A stretch of 14,117 nucleotides of DNA from Pseudomonadota bacterium (GCA_023388955.1 JAEWFH010000142.1:1-14117), one strand, 5' to 3'; shown: positions 1-7,400, counted from the stretch's first letter. Notes: generated from the sequence alone by a model not told the origin. A program made the numbers and translations.

Positions 1-485
1 CCTACACCCCGATCGTCGCGACCCTAGGCTACGTACTCTCGCCCGACGGGCGCCGGGTGCTGATGATCCACCGCAATGCCCGCCCCGGTGACCACCACCT
101 GGGCAAGTACAACGGGCTGGGCGGCAAGATCGAGCGCGACGAGGACGTGGTCGCCGGCATGCGCCGGGAGATCCATGAGGAGGCCGGCATCGAATGCGAG
201 GCCCTCACCCTGCGCGGCACCATCAGCTGGCCGGGTTTCGGCAAGGCCGGCGAGGACTGGCTGGGCTTCATCTTCCTGGTCACCCGCTACAGCGGACAGC
301 CGTTGACCGGAAACCACGAGGGCACCCTGGAGTGGGTGCCCCTGGAGCGGCTGCACGCGCTGCCCATGTGGGAGGGCGACCGGAACTTCCTGCCGCTGGT
401 GTTCGACGGGGATCCGCGCGCCTTCCACGGCGTGATGCCGTATGAAGGCGGGCGGATGGTGTCCTGGCGCTATTCGCGGGCCTGA
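1..485 (+). CDS. NUDIX hydrolase, MTH1/MutX-like 8-oxo-dGTP diphosphatase (5' partial)
   Basis: The frame is open from the window edge (first full codon at base 3, reading YTPIVATLGYVL), so the true start lies upstream; about 160 codons are visible. A complete Nudix box G-x5-E-x7-R-E-U-x-E-E-x-G-U is present: GGKIERDE followed by REIHEEAGI, encoded around bases 120-190. This loop-helix-loop binds the metal ions for pyrophosphate hydrolysis. The downstream WVPLERLHALPMWEGDRNFL and FHGVMPYEGG segments resemble the MTH1/MutX subgroup (human MTH1 has MWPDD and a final FxG strand) rather than E. coli MutT. The family hydrolyses oxidised purine nucleoside triphosphates to clean the cytosolic dNTP pool, but the substrate here is inferred. 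Total length would be about 160-170 aa, normal for the group. It converges on the - strand gene that ends at 531. Confidence 0.9.
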   Translation, partial: YTPIVATLGYVLSPDGRRVLMIHRNARPGDHHLGKYNGLGGKIERDEDVVAGMRREIHEEAGIECEALTLRGTISWPGFGKAGEDWLGFIFLVTRYSGQPLTGNHEGTLEWVPLERLHALPMWEGDRNFLPLVFDGDPRAFHGVMPYEGGRMVSWRYSRA

Positions 486-488
486 GGT

Positions 489-500
489 GCCGGCGCCGGC
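489..500. repeat. 12-bp perfect palindrome in the gap between convergent genes
   Basis: GCCGGCGCCGGC is self-complementary and sits four bases after the NUDIX stop codon, in the 45-bp space between two convergent genes. It could contribute to transcription termination, but there is no T-tract on either side. In DNA this rich in G+C, such palindromes also arise by chance. Confidence 0.3.
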
Positions 501-530
501 GACGGGAGCGCGCTGGCCGGTGACAGGGGG

Positions 531-2108
531 CTACTTCTCGCCCTGGGCCCCATCGATCCAGTCAGAGTACGACTGCATATAGGGAACGATCGCCCCACGG
601 CGGTCGGCCGACTCCAGGATGTGGCCGGTAATGAAGTCGTTGCTCATCCCCTTCACTTCCTCGAGGAAGGCGTGGTCTTCGGGCAACGCGTCGATGATCG
701 CCTGCTTGGCCTCGTCGGTCAGCCGGCCCTGCGCGTCGGTGATCCGGCCGCCCGCCAGTTCACCCAGCTTGTCGGAGATCGGGCCGGACAGCGAAGAATC
801 ACCGAGCATTTCGGAGACCGCGTCAGCAACCGGCTTGGCGGCAAGGTCGCCCGCTACCGGGATCGCGGAGATGGCGATGTCCAGCAGGAAACCGACCATC
901 TCGTCGCGCGCGGCAGCGTCAGCCCTCAGGTCGATGTAGCCCGCGTCCACCGCGTCCTGCATGACCGCGCCGATCATTGCCACGCGGGTGGTCGCGTCGC
1001 CCACCTCGCGCAGGTTGTCACCGCTTTCCGGCTGGTTGCTGGTGCGGACGTTGTCGGAGACGAAGTCACCCAGCACGTCCATCGCCTCACCACCACGCGC
1101 GCTGTCCGGGTTGAGGGCGGTCAGCCTGACCAGGTTCGACAGGGTCGCCAGGCTCTCGCCGACTACCGTGCTCTCCTCATTGCCGGAGCCGTTGGTATGC
1201 GTCGGGTTCACCGGCGTCAGGTCACGCAGCAGCGTGTCCCCATGGGCGATGAACAGCTCGGTCAATGCATCCGCCCGGCCCGGAACCGGCTTGTTGTCGC
1301 TGCCGTAGAACTGGTTCTCGACGATGTTGCCGCTGGAGTTTTCGCCCACGTACTCGACCAGGTGCAGCGCGTCGGCGGCCGTGCCGTGCTCGGCGACGGC
1401 CTGGATCACCAGTTCCATCGGGTCGGTAACGTCGACGCCCTCCAGCATGGGCGAGCCGAAGGAGATGCCCTCCTGGCCGACCGCCGCATACAGGCTGTCG
1501 CGCTGCTCGGCGGACAGCCCGCCAAGGACGTTGTGGATGGCCTGGGTACCGCCGGATTGCTCCAGCGCGTTGAGCAGGATGCCGGCACGCCCACCCAGCT
1601 CGTCGGGCGTCATCATCGGCGGATCCACCAGCAACTGCTCCCCGAGCATGTCGGTGGCGAACTTCTCCAGGAACTCCCGGGCCACCGGGCTGTCACTGCC
1701 GACCAGCATGTCCATCAGCGATTGCAGCCCCTCGCTTTCGGGCGTCATCAGGCCCATCGGCCCGACCGCCGAGGTGCCGCCCATGCCGGTGAACATGGAC
1801 GCCTCGGCCAGGGTGATGTCGCCGTCCAGGTAGGACTGCGCGAACGCATCGGTGATCGCGTCACGCTCGAGCCCGGTGATGCGGCCGCTCTCGACCAGCT
1901 TGTCCAGCCGCTCCGGGGTGAGCCAGGACATCGTGGCGCCGCCGTCCTTCTCCAGGATGGTGTCGAACAGCTCGGCGCGCTCCTGCGGGTCGAGCTTCTC
2001 GATCACCTCGGCGAAGTGGTCCAGGCGTGCGTCATGGTTGTCGGGCAACAGGAAGAAACGCTCACCGACGTCGAGGATGGCGTCGGCCTGTTCGCTGATG
2101 CTGGTCAT
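531..2108 (-). CDS. Hypothetical acidic, cysteine-free 525-aa protein, function unknown
   Basis: I do not recognise a named family. The 525-aa product is strongly acidic, contains no cysteine at all and only two tryptophans. A methionine-rich stretch (Met at about 105, 109, 118, 121, 132, 134, 165 and 166) follows the N-terminal helical region. Two short stretches look alike: KLDPQERAELFDTILEKDG (about 38-56) and GLSAEQRDSLYAAVGQEG (about 197-214), perhaps a degenerate helical repeat. Residues 404-427 are the only hydrophobic segment (GFLLDIAISAIPVAGDLAAK). It reads like the buried hydrophobic helix found in some large secreted or polymorphic-toxin-like proteins, but that is only a resemblance. 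There is no Sec signal peptide, lipobox or clear transmembrane helix. ATG at 2108 is the only sensible start, since the next Met is residue 60; its ribosome site is weak. It is divergent from the phosphatase gene, with a shared 146-bp gap. The coding frame is clear; the function is not. Confidence 0.85.
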   Translation of the reverse strand: MTSISEQADAILDVGERFFLLPDNHDARLDHFAEVIEKLDPQERAELFDTILEKDGGATMSWLTPERLDKLVESGRITGLERDAITDAFAQSYLDGDITLAEASMFTGMGGTSAVGPMGLMTPESEGLQSLMDMLVGSDSPVAREFLEKFATDMLGEQLLVDPPMMTPDELGGRAGILLNALEQSGGTQAIHNVLGGLSAEQRDSLYAAVGQEGISFGSPMLEGVDVTDPMELVIQAVAEHGTAADALHLVEYVGENSSGNIVENQFYGSDNKPVPGRADALTELFIAHGDTLLRDLTPVNPTHTNGSGNEESTVVGESLATLSNLVRLTALNPDSARGGEAMDVLGDFVSDNVRTSNQPESGDNLREVGDATTRVAMIGAVMQDAVDAGYIDLRADAAARDEMVGFLLDIAISAIPVAGDLAAKPVADAVSEMLGDSSLSGPISDKLGELAGGRITDAQGRLTDEAKQAIIDALPEDHAFLEEVKGMSNDFITGHILESADRRGAIVPYMQSYSDWIDGAQGEK

Positions 2109-2214
2109 GGAGATGTCCCGGTGTGTTCGACAACGGACATGCTAGGGATCCGGCCTGCCGCTGACACCTAGGGTAGATACCAGTGGCTGCTGCAGGACGC
2201 ATGCAATGATGCCG

Positions 2215-2227
2215 GCGCATAATGCGC
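2215..2227. repeat. 13-bp inverted repeat containing a CATAAT -10-like hexamer
   Basis: GCGCAT-A-ATGCGC is a perfect inverted repeat in the divergent gap upstream of the phosphatase. Its centre includes CATAAT (2218-2223), close to a -10 consensus. Transcription would then begin near 2230, which favours translation from ATG 2255 rather than from the ATG at 2222 that lies inside the repeat. No good -35 hexamer is visible at the right distance, so promoter function is inference. Confidence 0.3.
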
Positions 2228-2254
2228 GGTCCACACGTGAGTGAGTCCCGCCGA

Positions 2255-3877
2255 ATGTCCCCGCAGTCCCTAGCCCGGTGCGCGCTTGCCGCCGCCCTCA
2301 CCCTCGCCACTGCCGCCTGCGCCAGCACGTCCGCCCCCGTCGCCACGGCGCCGCCCGCGGCTGTCGGCCCGGTCGAAGTCCCGGACATCCAGCGCCCCGG
2401 CGCCGAGGACGCCGGATGGTGGTTCCGCGACGGCGCCGCGCAGGCCGCGGCCAATGGCGCCATGCAGGGCACGGCCCGCAACGTGATCCTGTTCGTCGGC
2501 GACGGCATGAGCCTGCCGACCGTGGCCGCCGCGCGCATCCTCCAGGGCCAGCTGCGCGGCGAGCCGGGCGAGGAGAACCGCCTGTCCTGGGAGCACTTCC
2601 CGGCCACCGCGCTCAGCAAGACCTACAACACCGACCAGCAGACCCCGGACTCGGCCGGCACCATGACCGCCATGGCCACCGGCGCCAAGACCCGCGCCGG
2701 GATGATCAGCGTCGCCCAGTCGATGTACTTCGGTGACTGCACCGGCCTTGCCGAAGGCAGGCTGTCCTCGCTGTGGGAGCAGGCCGCCGACGCCGGCATG
2801 GCGACCGGCGTGGTCACCACCACCCGGCTCACCCACGCCACCCCCGCCTCCACGCTGGCCCATTCGCCCAACCGCAACTGGGAGAACGACACCCAGGTGC
2901 CCGACGAAGCCAAGGCGCTGGGCTGCACCGACATCGCCCGGCAGATGGTGGAGAACCCGCACGGCAACGGTCCGCTGGTGATGCTCGGCGGTGGCCGCGC
3001 GCACTTCATGCCCGCCGACCAGGCCGACCCCGAGTATCCGGAGCGCACCGGCCAGCGCGGCGATGGCCTGGACCTGGTCGCGATGTGGAAGCAGCGCCAC
3101 CCACAGGGGTCCTATGTCTGGAACGCGGACCAGCTCGCCGCCGCCCCGGCCGGTGCGCCACTGCTGGGCCTGTTCGAGCCCGGCCACATGCAGTACGAAC
3201 ACGACCGCCCCGCCGATCCGGCCGGCGAGCCGAGCCTGGCGGAAATGACCCGCGCCGCGATCAGCCGCCTGTCCGCCGCTCCCGAAGGCTTCGTGCTGCT
3301 GGTCGAAGGGGGCCGCATCGACCATGCCCACCATGGTGGCAACGCCTACCGCGCGCTCACCGACACCCTCGCGCTGAGCGATGCGGTGCAGGCCGCCGTG
3401 GACATGACTTCGCGCGAGGACACGCTGATCCTGGTCACCGCCGACCACGCCCACACCATGGGCTTCGTGGGCTACCCCGGCCGCGGCAACCCGATCCTGG
3501 GCACCGTCGCCAAGGTCGACCGGCACGGCAAGCTGGAACAGACCACCGACCGCGACGGCCTGCCCTACACCACCCTGGTCTACGCCAACGGCCCGGGCTA
3601 CGTCGGCGACAACGGCCGCCCGGACCTGTCGCAGGTCGACACCACCGGCCCGGACTACCTGCAGGAAGCCACCGTCCCGCTGGGAAGCGAGACCCATGGC
3701 GGCGACGACGTCGGCATCTGGGCCATCGGTCCGGGCAGCCACGCCGTGCGCGGCAGCGTGGAGCAGAACGCCCTCTACCACTTCATGCTGCAGTCCACGC
3801 CCTACCTGCGCGAGGCGTTCTGCGCCAGCGGCGGCTGCAATGAAGACGGCGTGCCGGTGGAGCTTCCGCGCCCCTGA
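2255..3877 (+). CDS. Alkaline phosphatase (PhoA superfamily), exported, possible lipoprotein
   Basis: It hydrolyses phosphomonoesters outside the cytoplasm to release phosphate. The family signatures appear in order: NVILFVGDGMS (first metal-ligand Asp), PDSAGTMTAMATGAKT with the predicted phospho-Ser nucleophile encoded at 2651-2653 (residue 133 from this start), VEGGRIDHAHHGGN (metal ligands), VTADHAHTM (metal ligands) and ETHGGDDVGIWAIGPGS near the C-terminus. I chose ATG 2255 (540 aa) because it gives a compact signal peptide: Arg8, then a hydrophobic core, then ATAAC with Cys22. The Thr at -3 is not a canonical lipobox residue, so lipidation is uncertain. ATG 2222 would add 11 residues before the signal (551 aa), and GTG 2237 is also in frame. 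Length matches the family. It converges on hemJ. I see no convincing PHO box. Confidence 0.93.
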   Translation: MSPQSLARCALAAALTLATAACASTSAPVATAPPAAVGPVEVPDIQRPGAEDAGWWFRDGAAQAAANGAMQGTARNVILFVGDGMSLPTVAAARILQGQLRGEPGEENRLSWEHFPATALSKTYNTDQQTPDSAGTMTAMATGAKTRAGMISVAQSMYFGDCTGLAEGRLSSLWEQAADAGMATGVVTTTRLTHATPASTLAHSPNRNWENDTQVPDEAKALGCTDIARQMVENPHGNGPLVMLGGGRAHFMPADQADPEYPERTGQRGDGLDLVAMWKQRHPQGSYVWNADQLAAAPAGAPLLGLFEPGHMQYEHDRPADPAGEPSLAEMTRAAISRLSAAPEGFVLLVEGGRIDHAHHGGNAYRALTDTLALSDAVQAAVDMTSREDTLILVTADHAHTMGFVGYPGRGNPILGTVAKVDRHGKLEQTTDRDGLPYTTLVYANGPGYVGDNGRPDLSQVDTTGPDYLQEATVPLGSETHGGDDVGIWAIGPGSHAVRGSVEQNALYHFMLQSTPYLREAFCASGGCNEDGVPVELPRP

Positions 3878-3890
3878 GCCGGCCACCAGC

Positions 3891-3925
3891 GGTCCCGGGC
3901 GGGGCAGCACGCCACGCCCGGGACC
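3891..3925. terminator. 11-bp hairpin between convergent phosphatase and hemJ genes
   Basis: GGTCCCGGGCG (3891-3901) and CGCCCGGGACC (3915-3925) are perfect complements around a 13-base loop. They lie between two convergent stop codons at 3877 and 3930, so the structure could serve both strands. No T-run follows on either side, so intrinsic termination is plausible but not textbook. Confidence 0.55.
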
Positions 3926-3929
3926 ATGC

Positions 3930-4352
3930 TCAGAACGGCTTGGCCAGCACCAGCCACACCACCGCCACCAGCCCCACTACGGGCAGCTCGTTGATCCAGC
4001 GCAGGGCCCGCGCCGACGGCAGCGCCTTCTCGCCCGCATCGAAGGCCTTCAAGCGCCAGCCGGTGAAGAGGTAGAACGCGAACAGCGCCCCCACCACCAC
4101 CAGCTTCACGTGCAGCCAGCCGCCGGCGATGCCGAAGTGCAGCCACAGCGCCAGTCCGAGCAGGAAGGCCAGGCCGAACATCACGTGTCCGAACCGGTAC
4201 AGGCGCCGCCCCATCAACACCAGCCGCGCACGCACGGCGGGTTCGTTGCCGGCCTCTGCAAGATTGACCAGGATGCGTGGCAGGTAGAACACCGCCGCCA
4301 TGAACGCGATCACGAACACCAGGTGGAAGGTCTTGGTCCAGACGTAGGCCAT
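3930..4352 (-). CDS. hemJ: Protoporphyrinogen IX oxidase HemJ (UPF0093/CopD-like membrane protein)
   Basis: This 140-aa polytopic membrane protein oxidises protoporphyrinogen IX to protoporphyrin IX in bacteria that use HemJ instead of HemG or HemY for haem synthesis. Visible signatures are the N-terminal WTKTFHLVFVIAF with the conserved His, FYLPRILV with the conserved Arg, GHVMFGLA, GGWLHVKLVVVGALFAFY, and the C-terminal RWINELPVV plus LVLAKPF. Four hydrophobic helices are apparent, and the length is typical of proteobacterial HemJ. The frame stays open upstream to 4946, but ATG 4352 is preceded by GGAGA with a short spacer and starts exactly at the conserved MAYVWTK-type N-terminus. It is divergent from the methyltransferase gene 54 bp away. 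Family assignment is strong; enzymatic activity is known only from homologues. Confidence 0.9.
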   Translation of the reverse strand: MAYVWTKTFHLVFVIAFMAAVFYLPRILVNLAEAGNEPAVRARLVLMGRRLYRFGHVMFGLAFLLGLALWLHFGIAGGWLHVKLVVVGALFAFYLFTGWRLKAFDAGEKALPSARALRWINELPVVGLVAVVWLVLAKPF

Positions 4353-4406
4353 GGGATCTCCGGGAAAAGCAGCGAGGGGCAAACCGATGCAACGGGCTAG
4401 GATCGC

Positions 4407-5006
4407 ATGATGGCCAAGCAATACGACCGCGACTATTTCGAACGCTGGTACCGCGACCCGCGGATCAACGGCCCCGCCCGCCTGGCGCGCAAGGTCGCCC
4501 TGGCGGTGTCGACGGCCGAGTACTACCTGGAGCGGCCCCTGCGCACGGTGCTGGACATCGGCTGCGGCGAGGGCGGCTGGCGCGCCCCGCTGCTGAAGCT
4601 GCGGCCAAAGGCGCGCTACCTGGGTTTCGACTCCAGCACCTATGCGATCGAGCGCTTCGGTGCACGGCGCAACCTGCACTTCGCGCGTTTCGGGGATTTC
4701 GAGCACCTGCGCCCCTGCCCCCCGGTCGACCTGCTGGTGTGCAGCGACGTGCTGCATTACCTGACCACCCGCGAGCTCGACCGCGGGCTGCCGGCGCTGG
4801 CGGAGCTGTGCGGGGGCGTCGCATTCCTGGAAACCTTCACCCGCGCCGACGGCATCGACGGCGACACCGAAGGCTTCCAGGCCAGGACCGCGGCCTTCTA
4901 CCGTGCGCGCTTCGCCGCCATCGGCCTGCAGCCCCTGGGATCCCACCTGTGGCTGTCACCGGCGCTGGACGGAGCGACCGCGGAGCTGGAGCTGCCCGAC
5001 GCCTGA
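4407..5006 (+). CDS. Class I SAM-dependent methyltransferase
   Basis: The product is a 199-aa Rossmann-fold methyltransferase. Motif I VLDIGCGEGGW (about residues 48-58) binds S-adenosylmethionine. LGFDSS provides the acidic ribose-binding Asp75, GDFEHL lies in the motif III region, and VDLLVCSDVLHYL (about 107-119) is motif IV. The N-terminal YDRDYFERWYRDPR is a conserved-looking helix before the fold. The substrate cannot be told from sequence; the family covers small molecules, lipids, tRNA and protein. ATG 4407 is followed directly by a second ATG at 4410. TAGGAT at 4398-4403 is too close to be read as anything but a weak ribosome site or a -10 box of a leaderless transcript. It lies upstream of the cyclophilin gene on the same strand with a 67-bp gap. 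Confidence 0.88.
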   Translation: MMAKQYDRDYFERWYRDPRINGPARLARKVALAVSTAEYYLERPLRTVLDIGCGEGGWRAPLLKLRPKARYLGFDSSTYAIERFGARRNLHFARFGDFEHLRPCPPVDLLVCSDVLHYLTTRELDRGLPALAELCGGVAFLETFTRADGIDGDTEGFQARTAAFYRARFAAIGLQPLGSHLWLSPALDGATAELELPDA

Positions 5007-5010
5007 GCAC

Positions 5011-5026
5011 GGCCGGTTTGCCGGCC
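5011..5026. repeat. Short hairpin GGCCGG-TTTG-CCGGCC after the methyltransferase gene
   Basis: A perfect 6-bp stem with a 4-base loop lies five bases past the methyltransferase stop. A further 10-bp palindrome, ATCGGCCGAT, is at 5045-5054. No T-run follows. These could weakly terminate or stabilise the upstream mRNA, or bind a regulator of the cyclophilin gene. Confidence 0.25.
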
Positions 5027-5073
5027 GGCAGCGCAACGGACAGAATCGGCCGATCCCAACCCTGGAGCCTGCC

Positions 5074-6027
5074 GTGACCGCATCCCGCCCGGCCTCGCCC
5101 GCGCTGCGCCCGTCCTGCGCATGGAACCCGCTGCTCGCCGTCCTCGCGCTCGCCTTCGCGCCGGCGGCGGCAAGCGCGCAGGAGCCCGGCGACGCCCCCG
5201 CCCCCGCCCTCACCGCGCAGCAGATCCTCGACGCCTCGCCGGATGCGGACTGGCGCCGACCGGACCCCGCGAACACGCTCTACATGGAGCTGGAGGAAGG
5301 CCGGGTGGTGATCGAGTTGGCCCCGCAGTTCGCGCCGGAGCATGTCGACAACATCCGCACCCTGGCCCGGGAGGGATTCTGGGACGGGCTTTCGATCTAC
5401 CGCGCCCAGGACAACTTCGTGGTCCAGTTCGGCGACCCGGCCGCGGAAGGGGAAACGCGCAAGCCGCTGGGCAGCGCGCGCGAGGCACTGCCGGCCGAGT
5501 TCGAGCGTCCCGGCGCGGGCCTGGACTTCACCCCGCTGGCCGACAGGGACGGCTGGGCCGACCGGGCCGGGTTCGTCGACGGCTTCCCGGTCGGCCGCGC
5601 CGCCGACGGCACCACCTGGCTTGCCCATTGCTACGGCATGCTCGGCGCCGGCCGCGGCATGGCGCCCGACTCCAGCAACGGCAGCGAGCTGTACGTTGTG
5701 ATCGGCCAGGCCCCGCGCCAGCTGGACCGCAACATCACCACCGTGGGCCGGGTCATCGACGGTATCGAGCTGCTGTCGGCAACCCCGCGCGGCCCGGAGC
5801 CGATGGGCTTCTACGACGATCCCGCGCGTCGCGTCCCGATCACCGCGATCCGCCTGGCCAGCGAGGTGCCCGAGGCCGAGCGCAGCGAGCTGGAGCTGCT
5901 GCGCACCGACAGCGCCACCTTCGCCGCGGTGACCGAAGCCCGGCGCAACCGCCGCGACGACTGGTACCACGTGCCGGCCGGGCACATCGACCTGTGCAAC
6001 GTGCCGCTGCCGGCCCGGACGCGCTGA
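5074..6027 (+). CDS. Periplasmic cyclophilin-type peptidyl-prolyl cis-trans isomerase, divergent
   Basis: The predicted product has 317 aa from GTG 5074, which has GGAG six bases upstream. The signal peptide has Arg residues at 5 and 12, a hydrophobic core at 19-29, and cleavage after ASA (residue 35). The cyclophilin fold begins near residue 68 (LYMELEEGRVVIEL). The active-site strand YRAQDNFVVQFGDP keeps Arg110, Phe115 and Gln118, which match human CypA R55, F60 and Q63. After GDP there is a longer than usual insertion (about 123-200). NGSELYVVIG replaces the usual NGSQFFIT, and QLDRNITTVGRVIDG replaces WLDGKHTVFGRV, so the CypA W121 and H126 equivalents are lost. The C-terminus extends beyond the fold by about 50 residues. 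The role is inferred to be folding of envelope proteins. The frame is open upstream to 4903 but overlaps the methyltransferase there. Confidence 0.88.
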   Translation: MTASRPASPALRPSCAWNPLLAVLALAFAPAAASAQEPGDAPAPALTAQQILDASPDADWRRPDPANTLYMELEEGRVVIELAPQFAPEHVDNIRTLAREGFWDGLSIYRAQDNFVVQFGDPAAEGETRKPLGSAREALPAEFERPGAGLDFTPLADRDGWADRAGFVDGFPVGRAADGTTWLAHCYGMLGAGRGMAPDSSNGSELYVVIGQAPRQLDRNITTVGRVIDGIELLSATPRGPEPMGFYDDPARRVPITAIRLASEVPEAERSELELLRTDSATFAAVTEARRNRRDDWYHVPAGHIDLCNVPLPARTR

Positions 6028-6099
6028 CCGTTACCCGTCACGCCGCCTTGGCCGCCGGCTGCCTAGCGTGGAAACCCCCGCTCCAGAGGCAGCCGATCC

Positions 6100-6396
6100 A
6101 TGCCGCAGCTCCGCATCCGCATCACCGGCAGCGACGATGACGCACGCGCCATCATCAACCTGCTGACCAGCATCGAGGGCATCGAGCACGTGGAGGAGAT
6201 CTCCGGCCTGATGCCGAACATGGACGACCCGGACTCCAGCTCGGCGGGACTGCCCGACGACGAAGGGCCGGGCATGACCCTGGTGGAGGTGGAGGCCGGC
6301 AACGACGCCACCGCCGCCAAGGTGCGCGACGCGGCCGAGGCGCTGGCCCGCGATCTCGACGTGCTCGTCGAGTTCGAGAGCAGCGAGTACGAATAA
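6100..6396 (+). CDS. Hypothetical 98-aa acidic protein, predicted alpha/beta fold
   Basis: I do not recognise a named family. The product is small, cysteine-free, lacks a signal peptide and is strongly acidic. By eye the order is strand (QLRIRITG), helix (DARAIINLLTSIEGI), strand (EHVEEIS), an acidic Ser/Asp linker (about 39-57), strand (TLVEVEA), helix (AAKVRDAAEALARDL), strand (VLVEFES). This beta-alpha-beta-beta-alpha-beta order is that of ferredoxin-like folds, which often serve as small-molecule-binding or protein-interaction modules. AGAGG about ten bases upstream supports ATG 6100. It follows the cyclophilin gene by 72 bp on the same strand and could share its transcript or have its own promoter. 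It converges on the DMT transporter gene. Confidence 0.8.
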   Translation: MPQLRIRITGSDDDARAIINLLTSIEGIEHVEEISGLMPNMDDPDSSSAGLPDDEGPGMTLVEVEAGNDATAAKVRDAAEALARDLDVLVEFESSEYE

Positions 6397-6397
6397 G

Positions 6398-6421
6398 CGG
6401 CCCGGGCGCCCGCAAGGGCCG
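6398..6421. terminator. Compact hairpin between convergent genes
   Basis: CGGCCC (6398-6403) pairs with GGGCCG (6416-6421), and the interior holds the 10-bp palindrome CGGGCGCCCG (6403-6412). It fills the 26-bp gap between two convergent stop codons. No T-run is present, so termination is inferred from position and folding only. Confidence 0.35.
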
Positions 6422-6422
6422 G

Positions 6423-7337
6423 CTAGCGCCGCTGCGCCATCGCCACGCTGCCCAGGATCAACGCACACGCCACGCCCATCGCCAGGGTCAACGGCTCGTC
6501 CAGCAGCCACCACGCCCAGCCGACCGCGAACAGCGGGACCAGGTAGGTCACCGTCACCGCGCGGGCCGGGCCGATGCGCTGCACCAGGCGGTAGTACATG
6601 GCGTAGGAAAGCCCGGTGCAGAGCACGCCCAGCACCACCGCCGAACCCCACGCGGGCGCCGATACCGGCGCTTCCGGCCACTGCGCGATCGCGAACGGCA
6701 ACATCAGCAGCGCCGAAGTGCCCAGCGTCGCCGCGGCCAGCGCGGCCTGCGGCACGCCGGACAGATAGCGCCGCAGCAGGTGCACGCCGATGCCGTACAT
6801 CAGCGCCGCGGTGCAGCCGGCCAGCACCGCCAGCCCGACCCGCTCGCCCGCGGTCTTGCCGCTGGCCAGCACCACCACCCCGGCAAATCCCACCAGCAGT
6901 GCGAGCGCACGCCGCCAGCCAATCCGTTCGCCGAAGACCAGGAACCCCACCAGCGCGGTGAACAGCACCGCCATCGCGTTGGTGATCGCGCTGATCCCGG
7001 CCGGTGCGTTCTGCGCCGCCCAGGCGAACAGGGCGAACGGCAGCGCCGAGTTGATCGCCCCCACCAGGACCACCCGCGGCCAGATCCAGGCCGGGAACGC
7101 CCGCCACTGCCGCAGCAGGAACGGCAGCAGGACCAGCGCACCCAGGCCCAGCCGCAGTTCGGCCAGGGCCGTGGTACCGAACTCCGGCGCGGCCACGCGC
7201 TGGAACATGAAGGAGACTCCCCAGATCGCGCCAAGGGCCACGATCTCCACAACGGTCCTCCATCCCATCCCGGTTTCCGCGGACTCCCCGGCAGGGTTCT
7301 GTGCGGCGTTTCCTGCGGTGGGGGACGTGCTGCTCAC
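6423..7337 (-). CDS. DMT-superfamily permease with two EamA domains
   Basis: This is a ten-helix inner-membrane transporter of the drug/metabolite type. The first EamA half opens with ALGAIWGVSFMFQRVA and includes LRLGLGALVLLPFLL, AWAAQNAPAGISAITNAMAVLFTALVG and FGERIGWRRALALLVGFAGVVVL. The second half includes LAAATLGTSALLMLP, LGVLCTGLSYAMYYRLVQRIGPARAVTVTYLVPLFAV (shown in pieces of the two-fold repeat) and LLDEPLTLAMG. Exporters of amino acids or metabolites are common in this family, but the substrate is unknown here. The start is uncertain. GTG 7337 (about 304 aa) is used. TTG 7352 would give 309 aa. ATG 7268 (281 aa) has a modest GGAAA site and begins just before the first helix. It is divergent from the DoxX gene across an inverted repeat. 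Confidence 0.88.
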   Translation of the reverse strand: MSSTSPTAGNAAQNPAGESAETGMGWRTVVEIVALGAIWGVSFMFQRVAAPEFGTTALAELRLGLGALVLLPFLLRQWRAFPAWIWPRVVLVGAINSALPFALFAWAAQNAPAGISAITNAMAVLFTALVGFLVFGERIGWRRALALLVGFAGVVVLASGKTAGERVGLAVLAGCTAALMYGIGVHLLRRYLSGVPQAALAAATLGTSALLMLPFAIAQWPEAPVSAPAWGSAVVLGVLCTGLSYAMYYRLVQRIGPARAVTVTYLVPLFAVGWAWWLLDEPLTLAMGVACALILGSVAMAQRR

Positions 7338-7378
7338 GGGATGCGCCTGCAATGGGAAGAAAGGGCGCGTATTGTCGC

Positions 7379-7400
7379 CTGCCCCGTGGCCGCGGGGCAG
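7379..7400. repeat. 8-bp inverted repeat in the DMT/DoxX divergent gap
   Basis: CTGCCCCG (7379-7386) and CGGGGCAG (7393-7400) are perfect complements separated by TGGCCG. The repeat lies between two divergent genes, 38 bases before the DoxX start and immediately before TAGGTATGCT (7401-7410), which contains -10-like sequence. Its position suits an operator, or the hairpin of a 5' leader, but no regulator gene is adjacent. Confidence 0.35.

Noticed and set aside
621..2171. A 516-codon open frame on the + strand opposite the 525-aa gene
   Set aside because: Composition is Val/Gln/His/Arg-rich as in other antisense shadows. The - strand frame has normal amino-acid balance with regular helical patterns.
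2109..2254. PHO box upstream of the phosphatase gene
   Set aside because: I looked for repeated CTGTCAT-like heptamers with 11-bp periodicity in the divergent gap and found none convincing.
2270..3910. A 546-codon open frame on the - strand opposite the phosphatase
   Set aside because: The + strand frame carries all phosphatase motifs; the antisense product is Gly/Val/Ala-rich without domains.
4353..4946. N-terminal extension of hemJ upstream of ATG 4352
   Set aside because: It would overlap the divergent methyltransferase gene, is low complexity, and the HemJ family N-terminus begins exactly at ATG 4352 behind a GGAGA ribosome site.
4903..5073. N-terminal extension of the cyclophilin gene
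   Set aside because: It overlaps the 3' end of the methyltransferase gene and would bury the clear signal peptide that starts at GTG 5074.
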